64,000 nucleotides of DNA. Source: Prorocentrum cordatum (taxonomy: Eukaryota > Sar > Dinophyceae > Prorocentrales > Prorocentraceae). Both the position numbers and the translations under genes were made by a program. Under the pieces are notes generated by a model. It made no database searches, was not told where the DNA came from, and saw only the letters and a list, made by a program, of their open reading frames with translations. Location of the stretch: assembly GCA_963575745.1 (NCBI GenBank), contig CAUYUJ010017780.1, forward strand, positions 135,339 through 199,338, read 5' to 3'. Shown in pieces: positions 30,541 through 42,010 of this stretch. Positions within the stretch are counted from its first letter, which is position 1; each line of letters begins with the position of its first letter.

Positions 30541-32040
30541 AAAAAGAAACAAACTATATATATATATATATAGTATACTTTGTTGGTGGGGATTCGCTTG
30601 GAGTGCGCTTGGTTGCCTCTAGGAGCCGCCTAGAACATCTTGACGCCATCGTGAGGTCCAAGAGGCCCATCACAAGCGAAACAAAGATGAAATAATAATC
30701 ATTTGAACAGCCTTGGTCGCTCGATGTGTTCACACCCTTTGGGGCCTCCATTGGGGTTCCCATGGCCACCTCGGACCAGACTGGGACCCTCTAGCGGCCT
30801 CTTTAAAGTAATGCGGCAGGCCAACGTGGACCATCCCTCACCACCTTGGGAACCATGTTAGGCGATCTGGGGCAACAGTGGATCCATCGCGGGCCAAGTT
30901 GGACGCTCCATCTCCTGGCGTCCCCGCGTCCAGACCCGTAGAAGGGGATGTTTTAGAAGAGATGGTCCACAACCACTTGCGCCCAGAAGGCTGTTGGGAT
31001 TAACACATATGTTCGGGCGCCGACGGATGTTTGCAGGGTTCAGGGTTTCAGAGTTCTCTCGCCTGAGCCATCTCGCGAATCCAAGGTGTCATTGTCTTAG
31101 CCGAACATATTGAGCTTCTTTGAAATAAAGTTGCGGGTTCGAGACCCTAAAAGTTTGGGTCTGTGTGTCGTGCATGATCCCCCGACAAAAAAGGAACGAT
31201 CAAATTCAACAACACTACACCCAGGCGCAGCTACCTCCAGGCATGTCCAACCGTATCACCCCACTGAATTGCAGGAAAACGTTTAGTCTGAACCACCGAC
31301 CGGTTTTCCAGCCCAGGCCAGGGACCCATTAGTTTTTCCAGCAATGGATGGCGTCTCATGTTTGTTCCTGGTGAGTTCCAGCCTCCACCACTTTTCTCCA
31401 GTCATGGCATCTTTAAATGTCATGCGACAGGGTGCATGTGTCTGTCGAGCTCCACCTGTTCAGCCACATGCTCATGTTTGGCACGCCAGCGCAGACATGC
31501 AGCAGTGCCGATCGCTTCACATGTTCATTGTACGGTCGTCATGTCCTCCACTCGTGCGCATACTAGTCATCCTCCACTTGATGGCACGATTCCCCTACGC
31601 CGGATGTTAAAGCCCATGGTAGGACAAAGACACATTGCCAGTTCTGATGTGTTCCTCCATCTCCTGCTCCAGCCTGCGAGCGTGATGCGGTAGACAGGGT
31701 TGGGTGCTCAAATCATGAGAGCCGCCACTTGCACTCTCTCTCTCTCTCTCTCTCTCTTTCCGAGCCTTTCTAAGAGCCCTTTGCTCACTCCTACGTTCGT
31801 ATTCCTCCACTCCTCTGCACGCCCCCCTCTCGTGGGTCCATAGATTGGATCGTTCTCTGCCTGTCCCTCTGTCTATACGTTCTCGTTCTCGTTCTTGCCC
31901 TCTCCCTGTTTCTGTCTCCATAACCACATGTAAAGTACAAGTATGACGTACGTACGCATGTGGCTCCCGCCACAGGATCCAAGTATATACGTACCGAGTC
32001 ATCTATGTATGCGTTTACGGAAGATGTGTGGGCGTCGGGG
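30541..32040. other. Unassigned spacer with TA and CT runs
   Basis: A TA run with dyad symmetry at 30554-30575 and a CT run at 31735-31757. The rest is non-repetitive with no recognisable gene or RNA. Confidence 0.4.
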
Positions 32041-32128
32041 GGGTAGCATGTCACATCGGCCGCTTTCGCTTGCATGGCAGCTGTTCTGGTTGGTTTTGCG
32101 CCCTCCAGGGAGGGCAGATCCGCTCCCG

Positions 32129-35100
32129 ATGACCACCGTGCCGCGCCCGCCGCCCGTGTGCCTCTGCGGCTGGTGCGCTGGACCCCTCGGGCAAGGGGAG
32201 TCGCTGGCCCTGGCCGAAGGCGGAGCCCTCCTGGAGGTCTGCGAGCTGGGCTACGTCATCGGGCTGACCCAGCAGGCGGGGTGGCACGCCCGCCTCGGAG
32301 TGGAGGAGAGGGCGGTGCTGCTCGTGTCCGCCCGGGTCTCGGACGCGCTGCTCTTCGCGCTCGCCGGCCTGGGGGGTCGAGATCGTCAAAGGCGAGGGCC
32401 GTCGCCAGGGGCAGGGCCGAGGCTAAGGCTAAGGCGAAAGTCCTGGGGCCGTGGTCGGGTCGGCGGAGGAGGGCGGGTGGCGTGCGGGCGGGGGGCGGCG
32501 GGGCGGGGGCGGCATTGCCCCGCAAGACTGAGAGTCAACCCCTGGGAACTGGGCGGCCGCAGGCGGACGCACGCGGCATAGCGCCGCACGTTGGGCCCCT
32601 AGGGGACGTAGGCGGTGTCCCCACCTGGCGGAGTTGCGATCTATGATGCAAGGCGGTCTAAGTCTCGAGCAGACGCAGGCGTCCACGGGGGGCATGATCT
32701 ACGGGCCGGTTTCTGGCCCATGGGGGCCCAAGTCCCGCGGACGAGGCGCTGCGGAGCGGGGAGCCCTTAGCGCGCCTCAAGGCCTCCGGCGCGCCCGACC
32801 GCCGGCGGCGCCGTGCAGCCGAGGGTGCGGCGCCGGCGGCCTCGGGCGAGGAGCCGCGGAGAGAGGCGGAGGCGCCGTCGCCTTCCCGCGGCTGCTCCGG
32901 CCTGGCGGCGGCTGCGGCGGTCGGCGGTGCTACGGCGGCCGCGCCCGCGGCGAGGGCGCTGGCGCATCTGCGGCGCCTGGCCTGACGGCGCTGCCCGGCC
33001 TGCCCGACCTCGGAGGCGGCGCGGGTGCTGAGGCGCCCCCGGGTGGCGGCGCCGTGCCAGGGGCGGAGGCTTCCCCTCGGCGACGTGGGCGCTGCGCTGG
33101 TGGGGGCACTCGTGGACGGCGGCGTCGGCCTCCCCCCCTGGTGGCCCTCCTCCACGTGCGGCACCTGGGGGCCGACGATCCATGGACTGCCGATCGCGGT
33201 GGCAGGCGAGCCGGACGCCCCCCACGGCCGGCGCGCGGCTGGGACTCTCGTGGGCGGTCCGCGGCGGCAGCCCGTGGCCCTGCCTGGTGCCGCCTGGCAC
33301 CGAGGTGCGAATCTCGTGCTCCTGACCTCGGTTGCAGCTGGGGGCATCAGCGGGACTGCCTCGTTCGAGGTAAGAGGAGATCGGGGCCACGGGCCGCTCT
33401 GAGCAGTACGATGCGCCCAGTTCAGGAGAGCGTCGCTGGTGGTCGAGGCGAGGCAGCTGGATGGCCTGTCCCCGCCGCGCGGCGCTGGGCCTGCAGCCTC
33501 CTGCGCTCGCGCGGGCAGGGACCGGCACTGTGCGGGGAGCCCGCCGAGCCTGGCCGAGGAGTCCCGCATGTCGAGTGGCTGCGGCTGCGCTTGAACCGCG
33601 CGTTCGTGGAGCCATGGGTGCGCCCGAGCATCTTCGGCGGGCCCGGCGGCAGCGCGGCCTTGGCAGGGGGCGCCCCCCTCGGAGGCCCGACCTCCGACCG
33701 CCTGGCGGGTGCTGCCGCGGCGCGCACGCAGGGTGCAGCGACGACGCCTGGCGGCGCCGCTGGCGGCCGCGGTCGACGCTGCCCCCGGGGCGCCCCAGGC
33801 TCGCACAGGGACGACGACGGAGAGTCGCGTCTTGGCGAGGCCCCCCTCCTGCGTCGGCAGCGTACGGCCGCTGGTGGCGAAGCGCCCAGGTGCCCTTCAC
33901 GACGAGGCGATGATGAAGAACATCAGCCGCGGCAGGGGTCTGCAGGAAGAGGGGCGGGCCGCTCAGAGGCTCGTGCGAAGGTCATGGGATACTTGCGGGT
34001 CGTGGTGTTCGGCCATCACCCTCCAGGGCATATGCTGATCAACACTCAGCGTGTGCTGCAGGCGCTGGCGACCGTGCTGGACTCGCTGGAGGACGGATGC
34101 CGGACGGAGTTGTGCGACGTGCTGCGCGGAGGTTCGAGGTTCTGGAGCTGTCCCTGGCCGACGCGTACTGGCGGATGGCGAGCGGGCTGGGGTCGTGCCG
34201 GACGCGCGGCTCTTCTTGGCCTCGATGGGCGAGCAGGGCCTGGCGCGGCACGTGGCGATGCTGCGCAGGAGGCTGCTGGACGCCAAGAGCTGCGGCAAGC
34301 TCGGTGGCAGGGGCCAGGGCGAGCGTCAAGCCCGACCCGAGGAGGCGGGCGCGGAGGCGGCAGAGCCGACTCGCCCTCGCCGAGCCACCAGCAGAGCCGC
34401 GGTCGCGGCAGGAGCAGCGGGCGCGGCCGTGGCCGCTTCTTCCTCTGCGGGCGGCGGGCCCAGCTGGGCCTTGGGCAGGGCCCCAGGCGCAGCCCCGCCC
34501 GCGGGCCGCCCAGGCGCAGCGCGCTCAGGCAGCGCGGGCAGGCCGCCATCTCTGGGCTCGCTGAGGACGCCTCGAGGCGCCAGCCCGCACCTGAGGGTGG
34601 CGTACGAGCCGAGGCGCGTCTCTCTGGCGGCGAGCTCGGAGCGCCACGTCTTCGGGCAGGACTGGCCCGCGGCTGCGGCGGCAGCGGGCCCGCGGCAAGG
34701 TCCGCTAGGAGGCCAGGTCCCCCCCCTTTTCGACCGCCGCCGCGGCGGCAGGAGGCGCCCGGGCCGAGGTCGAGGCGGCCTTCCTGCGGCGAGAGTGAGG
34801 CAGCGAGCTGGTGGTGCCGGCGCTGACGGAGCGCGTGCGGATGTGACCGCGTGTGCCGAGGTTGCCCGCCCGTGCAGACCGCCCTGGACTTCGCCGTTGC
34901 GCTCGCCGTCTTCGGGACTGGTTCCTGGGCGTCATGATGCTGCCACCGCGGGCCGCCCAGCATCCTCGCCGCGCCCGCCGATCTGCAGCACGGTTGCCGG
35001 CTGCGACAGGGCAGATCCGCTGGCAGGGCGGGGCCCGTGGGCTGGCGCGGGGAGTGACCCTCTGTGAGAACTTTTCCGACGTGGTCCCCATGAGGTTGAA

Positions 35101-35500
35101 TGTAGTCCGCGAGTTCCCAGGCTCCTTCCGTTCGCTCCACTGGATATTCCCTCGAGATAAAGCCACGCGAGCATTCGGCCGACATGGGAGGTCGGCTTCA
35201 GCGAGATCTGTTGCCGTCACCGCACCCTTTTTTCATCAGGTCCCAGATCGCCCAGCAGGGCGAGGACCCATTCTTAGCGACAAGGAGTGGGAAGGACTAC
35301 ACTGCAGACGGGTGGTCGCTGTCCCGACGCTGAACTGGGAGGCTTGGTTCGGCTCCCCCGAGGCTGGCCAGACCCCGTCGAGGTCGGACCTAGACCGCGC
35401 GGGAGGCAGCCCTGGCCGCTCTCGGTCGCCGCCTCCACTTGGCTACACGGGCCGAGTCGGCTCTGTCACCAGTTCTCGACTGGAAGCGCGGCTGAAGGAT
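32129..35500 (+). pseudogene. 5' coding region of the methyltransferase retroelement
   Basis: A protein-like stretch begins at Met 32129 (M-T-T-V-P-R-P-P-P-V-C-L-C-G-W-C-A-G) and stays plausible to about 32385, then loses frame. Later plausible pieces are V-L-Q-A-L-A-T-V-L-D-S-L-E-D-G near 34060, a L-S-L-A-D-A-Y-W-R-M piece near 34145, and H-V-A-M-L-R-R-R-L-L-D-A-K-S near 34250, each in a different frame. This could be a Gag-like or linker region, but I recognise no domain. The 730-residue frame at 32634-34826 is mostly high-GC shadow. Confidence 0.35.
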
Positions 35501-35589
35501 CCGTGATCGTCTGCGGCGGGAACGAGATCTCGGCGCCACATTGGCCGACGCTGGAGCAGGGGCTGGACGAGCTGACGCTGCCGGACGCG

Positions 35590-36180
35590 CACGGGGCTTT
35601 CGGGGTGCCCAAGTTGCGCGGCGTGCCCGCGGTCTGCAGCGCAGGCGCCGGCCGACCCTGAGGCTGACCACCAACCTTATCCCGTCGAACACGTGCCAGG
35701 AGTGCATCGTGGGAGTCGCCCCCGAGTTCCCGACCATGATCCAGCTGAACGGCCTGGCGCTGTCCGAGTCGGAGGGTCTGCTGTGGCGCGTCGCGGGCAA
35801 GGAGGCCTTCTTCTACGTCTTCGCGGGTCGCCTGCGCGGCGGCCTTACACCGTTGTTGGCTCCGCCGCCCCCTCGGACTTGCTTGGCCTGAAGGACGGCG
35901 GGACCGCGCACATCTGCTTGCGGGTGGTCGGCCTGGGCTGGATCAGTTCCGCGGGCGTGACGACCCACCTCCACCGCAACCTGCTGCGGCGGAGTACCTC
36001 TGCCCCTCGCAGGCTGCCGCCCAGCGGGGAGGTCACTCGACGCCGAGGCTGCCTTTCAGCGTGGAGGATCCATGCCGTGCGGCGCGGATGGTCTACATTG
36101 ACAACCTGGAGGTCGTAGAGATCGTGAGCAAGTCCGCGGCCGCGATGCTGCAGAGACGGTGCCCGAGCTCATCTCCGAGG
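35590..36180 (+). pseudogene. Reverse transcriptase domain (YIDN type), frameshifted
   Basis: Four frames together give the RT order of a family common in dinoflagellate genomes. G-A-F-G-V-P-K-L is in frame 1 (about 35599). R-L-T-T-N-L-I-P-S-N is in frame 3 (35661-35690), followed by L-L-W-R-V-A-G-K-E-A-F-F-Y-V-F (to 35822), matching the motif A region with its aromatic F-Y pair. L-G-W-I-S-S-A-G-V-T-T-H-L-H-R-N is in frame 2 (35933-35980), the motif B equivalent. V-Y-I-D-N-L-E is in frame 1 (36091-36111), the motif C equivalent with Asn in place of the second Asp. The breaks may be decay or base-calling errors. The motif order is strong evidence for an RT. Confidence 0.65.
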
Positions 36181-36570
36181 GCCGCGCCTGCTACGCGGCT
36201 GCGGGCCCCCCGGGGTCGCCGGCCGAGGGTATCCATCAAGTGCTGTGAACGACAACCTTGGGGGTGCCCGTCGACTTGGTCGAGGGCGCTCGGCAGCCTC
36301 CACGGGCTGCCTGACCGCGATGGCCAGCTTCACGCTGTGGACGCTGCGCTTGAGACGGGCCAGGAGGCGGGCGGTGCGCATCCTGCTGGGCCGCTGAGTT
36401 CGAGTTCGCTTCTTCTTGGCGGCCGCTGGCGGCCAGCTGGGCCCTCGCCCAGAAGCGGCCCGCGAGCCCTCGCCCTGGCCTCTGGCGCCGTGATCTATGG
36501 CGACGCCTTCTCCGACCGTGGGCGCGCGCTGCCCGAGGGGTGGCAGCGACCAGCGGACGCCGCATGCGAG
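36180..36570 (+). pseudogene. RT thumb/connection segment
   Basis: I-S-E-G-R-A-C-Y-A-A-A-G-P-P-G followed by a T-L-G-V-P-V-D segment fits the post-RT pattern R-x-x-Y..G-x-P..K..L-G-x-x-x-D of this RT family. A-V-R-I-L-L-G-R near 36380 fits the next conserved box. A TGA at about 36246 and a frame change break it. Confidence 0.4.
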
Positions 36571-37650
36571 GAGGTGACTGGCCTCGTGAGTGGCTTCGGC
36601 GGGGTCGTCGGCGGGCGCCGGGTTTCCGAGGCCCTCGGACTGGTCCCTGCCGTGCGCCTACCGTTCGGGTTGGCCCCCCGGCGATGCGGATGGCTCGGCG
36701 AAGCTACCCCAGCTGGCAGCACCTGGGGGACGTGATGGAGGCGGACCCGGCGGCCATGGCAGCCCTGCTACGCGCCCGTGGCCGCGTGTCGTGCGTGCTG
36801 GTGGTGGGTGGCTTCCCGTGCCGGGTCTTCGCGGGTCCGACGTCGCTCGGCAGGGCCTCGACGACCCGCGGGCGGGCCTGCCGACCACATGGTGCGGGTC
36901 GAGGATATGCTGCGGCGGCCATGCCGGAGGCGTCGATCGTCTTCGTCGGGGAGAACGTCATGTCGGTGCCCGAGTGCGACGCGACGCGCCCGAACCAGCT
37001 CTTCGGCCGCACCCTGCCGGAGATCGTGGCTGGATGTCGGCTGGGTCCGACGTCCGCGGCTCCACTGGGTCTCGTGGGGCTTCCTGCCGTCGTTCGAGGC
37101 TGTGCCCGTCGTGGTGCGGGCCAAGACCCAGGACGCGCGGTGCGCCTGCGGGGCGGCGCTGGAGGCGGAGCGGCCGCCGCTCGAGGAGTGGCCCCCAGCC
37201 GAGGCTGCGTGTTCAGGTCCCGCTGCGGGGCGAGCTGCTGCCGACCTTCGGGCGCTGGATGCCGTGCTCGCAGCTGCGCCCCAGGCCGGGGGGCATTGAG
37301 GAGTGCGGCACTGCGGAGCTGGCGAGCTGGGAGACGGGTGGCTTCGCTTCGCCGCCCTACCAGTTCCGCGGCAAGTGGTGCTTGCACTGGGCGGACGACC
37401 GCGTCGAGCCGTCTGACGCCAGGATACGAGAGAAGCTGATGGTCTGCCCGGAGGACCACACTGTGCCGCGCATGATGAGCAGCGAGGCGGAGATCGAGCC
37501 CGCCAAGTACGATGCTCTTCAACAGTCCCTCGCGGGCAACTCCTTCCAGTGCGAGGTGGTGGCCGGGATGATCGGCCACTGGGCCTTCGGTGCTGGGCGG
37601 CTGGTCCCAGTGCCCTCGCTGGGTGAGCTGCGCGCAGTGCGTGAGCGTGG
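36570..37650 (+). pseudogene. C5-cytosine DNA methyltransferase domain, frameshifted
   Basis: This family transfers a methyl group from S-adenosylmethionine to cytosine C5 in DNA. Motifs occur in canonical order. Motif I, T-G-L-V-S-G-F-G-G-V-V-G-G, is in frame 1 (36577-36620). Motif IV, V-V-G-G-F-P-C-R, is in frame 3 (36800-36824), with the catalytic Pro-Cys pair and Arg where Gln is usual. Motif VI, V-G-E-N-V, is in frame 3 (about 36946-36960). Motif VIII, R-R-P-R-L-H-W-V-S-W, is in frame 1 (37046-37078). The motif IX-like R-E-K-L-M-V-C-P-E-D-H-T is in frame 2 (about 37430-37465), and motif X, L-A-G-N-S-F-Q-C-E-V-V, is in frame 2 (37529-37561). Two frameshifts (between 36625 and 36730, and near 37030) plus one near 37150-37200 break the domain. 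It lies directly behind the RT, so it is read as element-borne, not a host enzyme. Confidence 0.65.
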
Positions 37651-37654
37651 GCTG

Positions 37655-38600
37655 GCGGCGAGATGCTGTGGGCCGGCGACGCGCCGTCGCTGCACTGGGG
37701 CCGCTCCGAGATCGACGAGGGCCTGCACGCCATACTGGACGCGCTGGCGGTCCCATCTACGTGGGTCGTGTGTCTCGGCAGTGGGCCCTGGCTGCCTCGC
37801 AGTGAGGCAACCCCCCTTCTCGGCGATCTCCGTGAGGTCACGGGAGGGCGCTGTTGCCCTGCTCGCTGGTTGGATCCGCATACAACCAGCTCTCCTGCAG
37901 AGGTTGGTGTCGCTGCGCGGGGCCCTGCTCATCTGCCACTGTGGGACCGGCCAGGCGTGCCGTACAACATCCTCTTGACAGAGCTTGCGAGGCCTGACGT
38001 GGAGGAGTAATGCGAGCTGGACGCGTCCAGACGCATCGTCAGGAGCTCGTCATGGGGTCCCGGAATAACAGTGCGCACATCAGAACCGCTGGGGCCTGGG
38101 AGACGCTCAACGAGATCTTCCCGCGGGAAGAGTTCGCCCCAGGCATTGGCCCACCAGGCAGCCACTGTGGGATGCAGCGGGTTACGTCAACGCTGTCAGG
38201 TGCCAGGGCGCGCCGATGATGTTTCCCCATGGCGAAGCGGTCAAGGCGCTGCCGCCAGCGCGTCTTCCTGCACCTGCTCGGCAGCATAGTCAACACGGTG
38301 TGCTGTCCAAGCACCGCTTCAGCAGTCCTGTGTTCCATGGTGATGCGGACCCTCTCGGCGTGGGAGCTGGCGATCGGCGCGCAGGCGGTCTTCGGCTTCG
38401 CGTCGTCGGCTCGGAGCCCCGCGGACGCCCCCCCGCGCGTCTCCGCGATCGGGGATGCGAGTGACCCTGCTGACCGCCGCGCTGCCGGAGCTGGGCTGGA
38501 GAGACGGAGAAAACGCCAGGATGAGCGCCTCGACACTGGCGCTCAGCTTTATGTTGACTACCTTGCTGCCAATGGTCTGCCGCTGCCTATGACGTAGAAC
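37655..38600 (+). pseudogene. C-terminal region of the retroelement
   Basis: Protein-like pieces continue after the methyltransferase: S-E-I-D-E-G-L-H-A-I-L-D-A-L near 37710, and D-E-R-L-D-T-G-A-Q-L-Y-V-D-Y-L near 38525. The last piece, after a basic stretch, resembles the N-terminal core-binding part of tyrosine recombinases in spacing only. No catalytic Arg-His-Arg-Tyr set is visible before the gap at 38901, so recombinase identity is not claimed. Confidence 0.3.
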
Positions 38601-38900
38601 GTTATTGCGTTTGCCGGCGCGTTTACCCTGCGCACTTGTGGGCCGAAAAGGGTGCACAAATAGTCTCGCCAATGACACCCTCAGCGGCGTGCAGCACGTG
38701 CTGAGGTGCGGCGCCGCTATCCTGTGGCTTAGCAGCTGCTGACAGTCTAGAAGACTGGAGATCCCTCAGCGCGCGCCGCCGATGCCTGCCCAGCTCTGCA
38801 CGGCGTTGGCGGAGTAAGCGCCAGCCGCCGAACGGGTGGCTTTCGCGGCCGTGCTGCTCGTGGCCTTCCACTCTGTCTTCGCACTGGCGAGAATTTGGGG

Positions 38901-39000
38901 NNNNNNNNNNNNNNNNNNNNNNNNNNNNNNNNNNNNNNNNNNNNNNNNNNNNNNNNNNNNNNNNNNNNNNNNNNNNNNNNNNNNNNNNNNNNNNNNNNNN
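38901..39000. other. Assembly gap of 100 N
   Basis: Exactly 100 N, the usual placeholder for a gap of unknown size. The 3' end of the methyltransferase retroelement may lie inside it. Confidence 1.
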
Positions 39001-39415
39001 TCTGTATTACGCTGGACTGGCGCCCCACTCTCTTCAGCATTGGCGCCGCTCCAAACAACGACAGCAGCCCTGATCGAGACCTCCTCAATTTCTATTCAGG
39101 GCCAGGTCCTTGCCTCACCGCCGACAGCCCCCATCCCCACCGAGGCAATCCTGTCGTTCGATACTTTCTTGTGCTTTACCCTTCGCTGGGGTTCCACTGG
39201 CGGTCTCGCATCGGCGCAGCAAAGCGCGGGCATGTGTTTCCGAGGCGGGGTCTGTTGAAATTTCTCGGAGGAGGTGTTTGCAAGACCTCATTGGGCGGGA
39301 GATCTGGGAATGGGAATAACGGACCCTGCTATAGAACCAGAGTTCCCCATTACGTGGATGGTTATCAGGATGGTTGCATGCTTCGTGTGGGAACATCGCG
39401 CATGGGGGTAAACTG

Positions 39416-39416
<1 letters not shown>
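39001..39416. other. Spacer after the gap
   Basis: Non-repetitive sequence with no domain recognised. It does not obviously continue the coding frames left of the gap. Confidence 0.4.
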
Positions 39417-39454
<38 letters not shown>

Positions 39455-39565
39455 ACTGTTGTTGTTGTTGCTGTTGCTGTTGCTGTTGCTGTTGTTGTTG
39501 TCGTTGTTGTTGTTGTTGGTGTTGTTGTTGTTGGTGTTGGTGTTGGTGTTGTTGTTGAACATTAT
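39417..39565 (+). repeat. TTG microsatellite
   Basis: TTG triplets with GCTGTTG and GGTGTTG variants. This is the complement of the CAA runs, and it marks the start of the inverted A/B chain. Confidence 0.95.
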
Positions 39566-40327
39566 TACTTCTAAAGAATAATTATTGTTGGGACCCCTGG
39601 TGCGCGACCCCCCCGCCGCGCCTAGGCCGCAGCCACGTTTTCATCATTTTCGTGAGGAAGTCTCAGGTAAAACGATGTGATCCAGATCCGGTTGTTTTGT
39701 TGTAATCCGTTTTCCCTTGCAAAAAACACTATAAAATGACATTTCTTGTTCTAATATAATCAAATTTCAAGAATCCCTTGCAAAAAAATAAGGTAAAGTG
39801 GACATTCGCGCGCGCAAGACGAAATCCTTCCAAAACCTTAGTGTTCGTAGCGATTTTAACATAAAAACATCAAAAAACCAATGGTTTTTCAAAAAAAGTG
39901 TCAAAATTTCATCCCGCGCGCTCTTGCGGATTTGTAGGAAACCCAACACTTTTTAAACATTTCTGTCAAACGGGCTTTTGCGAGCAACTTTTTTCGAACT
40001 TCTGCAACAACGGTTGCGCACCTGCCAGGGCCATCATCCCTGTCAAATAATACCATGCGGGACACATTCGTTTTTTCTTCGCGCGCGCACGCCGTCGTCG
40101 TCGGCCGCGGGGCCCTGAATAGTAGCCACGGTCGTCCGCATGCCCCGAAGTGAAGTGTCCGAACGTCCTAGGGCGGGAAGCTGGGTGTGGGTGGTGGCGA
40201 AGAGTCGTTTGGAAATTTTGTAGAGCTTGAACCGGCCCCCCCACAAAGTGGGGGTATTGCCCGCCTCCTATGAAAACCCTGGCACTGGTGAGAACGGAGT
40301 GTCCCCACGTGCTAGTAATTGTTGTTG
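39566..40327 (-). repeat. Family B element B3 (inverted)
   Basis: Read on the minus strand it matches B2 along its length, including the 3' tail (GAACATTATTACTTCTAAAG on the plus strand next to TTG), the Z-prone GCGCGCGC boxes, TCAAATAATACCATGCGGG at about 40046 and the CACCAGTGCC head near 40285. Confidence 0.85.
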
Positions 40328-41088
40328 AACATTATTTATTCTAAAGAATTATTATTGTTGGGCCCCCTGGTGCGCGCCCCCCCTGCGCCGCCTAGGCCGC
40401 AGCTACATTTTCATCATTTTCGTGAGGAAGCCTCAGAAAAGAGGGTGTGTACAGGATCCGGTTGTTTTGTTGTAATCCGCTTTCCCTTGCAAAAAAACAA
40501 TAGAAAATGACATTTATTGTTCTAATATAATCAAATTTCAAGAATCCCTTGCAAAAAATAAGGTAAAGTGGACATTCGCGCGCGCAAGACGAAATCCTTC
40601 CAAAACCTTAGTGTTCGCAGCGATTTTAACATACAAACATCAAAAAAACCAATGGTTTTTCACCAAAAAAATGTCAAAATCTCATCCCGCGCGCTCTTGC
40701 GGATTCGTAGGAAACCCAACACTTTTTAAACATTTCTGTCAAACGGGCTTTTGCGAGCAACTTTTTCGAACTTCTGCAACAACGGTTGCGCACCTGCCAG
40801 GGACATCATCCCTGTCAAATAATACCATGCGGGACACATTCGTTTTTTCTTCGCGCGCGCACGCCGTCGTCGTCGGCCGCGGGGCCCTGAATAGTAGCCA
40901 CGGTCGTCCGCCTGCCACGAAGTGAAGTGTCCGAACGTCATAGGGCGGGAAGCTGGGTGTGGGTGGTGGCGAAGAGTCGTGTGGATATTTGGTAGAGCTT
41001 GCACTGCCCCCCCACAAAGTGGGGGTATTGGCTGGCGTCGCATGAAAACCCTGGCACTTGTGAGAACACTGAGCGTTCGGGTAAAGTG

Positions 41089-41139
<51 letters not shown>

Positions 41140-41140
41140 G
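40328..41140 (-). repeat. Family B element B4 (inverted)
   Basis: Near full-length copy. Its head (about 41030-41085) carries the GGCGTCGCATGAAAACC and CGTTCGGGTAAAGTG variant found only in B1, while other copies have GCCCGCCTCC and GTGCTAGTAA. B1 and B4 are therefore one subfamily. A GTT run follows at 41089-41140. Confidence 0.85.
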
Positions 41141-41494
41141 AACATTATTACTTCTAAAGAATAATTATTGTTGGGGCCCCTGGTGCACGGCCCCCTCGCC
41201 GCGCCTAGGCCGCAGCCATGTTTTCATCATTTTCGTGAGGAACTCTCCGGCAAAACGGGTTGGTCCGGATCCGGTTGTGGTTGTTCGATCGGTTTCCCTT
41301 GCAAAAATAACAGAGTGACATTTCTTGTTCCTAGACATTAACCCCAAAAGCTTCAAGAATCCCTTGTCAAAAAAATAAGTAAAGTGGACACTCGCAGCGC
41401 TGCAGACGAATCCTTCCAAACTTAGTTCCTTCGTAGCGATTTTAAACATAAAAACATCAAAAAAAAACATGGTTTTTCAAAAAAAAAACAAAAA

Positions 41495-41531
<37 letters not shown>

Positions 41532-41948
41532 TCAAAATTTCATCCCGCGCGCTCTTGCGGATTCGTAGGAAACCCAACACTTTTTTAATCATTTCTGTCA
41601 AACGGGCTTTTGCGAGCAACTTTTTCGAACTTCTGCACAACGGTTGCGCACCTGCCAGGGCCATCATCCCTGTCAAATAATACCATGCGGGACACATTCG
41701 TTTTTTCTTCGCGCGCGCACGCCGTCGTCGTCGGCCGCGGGGCCCTGAATAGTAGCCACGGTCGTCCGCATGCCACGAAGTGAAAGTGTCCGAACGTCAT
41801 AGGGCGGGACGCTGGGTGTGGGTGGTGGCGAAGAGTCGTTTGGAAATTTGGTAGAGCTTGAACCGGCCCCCCCACAAAGTGGGGGCATTGCCCGCCTCCT
41901 ATGAAAACCCTGGCACTGGTGAGAACGGTGTGTCCCCACGTGCTAGTA

Positions 41949-42008
<60 letters not shown>

Positions 42009-42010
42009 GA
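41141..42010 (-). repeat. Family B element B5 (inverted), with A-homopolymer expansion
   Basis: Full-length copy in which the AT-rich core holds an A/CA tract of about 50 bases (41478-41528). Small deletions occur near 41400-41440. A GTT run closes it at 41950-42010. Confidence 0.85.

Larger units (their letters stand above)
32040..38600 (+). mobile_element. Broken retroelement encoding RT and a cytosine-5 DNA methyltransferase
   Basis: A coherent GC-rich block of about 6.5 kb carries, in order on the plus strand, an unassigned 5' coding region, an RT with a YIDN active site (36094-36105), an RT thumb/connection, and a C5-methyltransferase domain with motifs I, IV, VI, VIII, IX and X, then a C-terminal region. 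Frames switch at least six times. The block is free of microsatellites, unlike its surroundings. Retrotransposons that captured cytosine methyltransferases are described from dinoflagellates and a charophyte alga (de Mendoza and colleagues), and this arrangement fits that class. No LTRs or terminal repeats were found, and the right side meets the assembly gap. Confidence 0.65.

Noticed and set aside
31100-31160. Possible tRNA from a GGTTCGAGACC B-box-like word at 31135
   Set aside because: T-arm pairs over only three bases and no A box or cloverleaf was found upstream.
32634-34826. 730-residue plus-strand open frame
   Set aside because: Extreme Ala/Arg/Gly/Pro content, and open frames in all six readings of the same DNA. 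Recognisable pieces of the retroelement lie in other frames. Treated as a high-GC shadow.
38500-38600. Tyrosine recombinase behind the methyltransferase
   Set aside because: Only a vague core-binding-like L-D..L-Y-V-D-Y-L match; no catalytic Arg-His-Arg-Tyr set before the gap.
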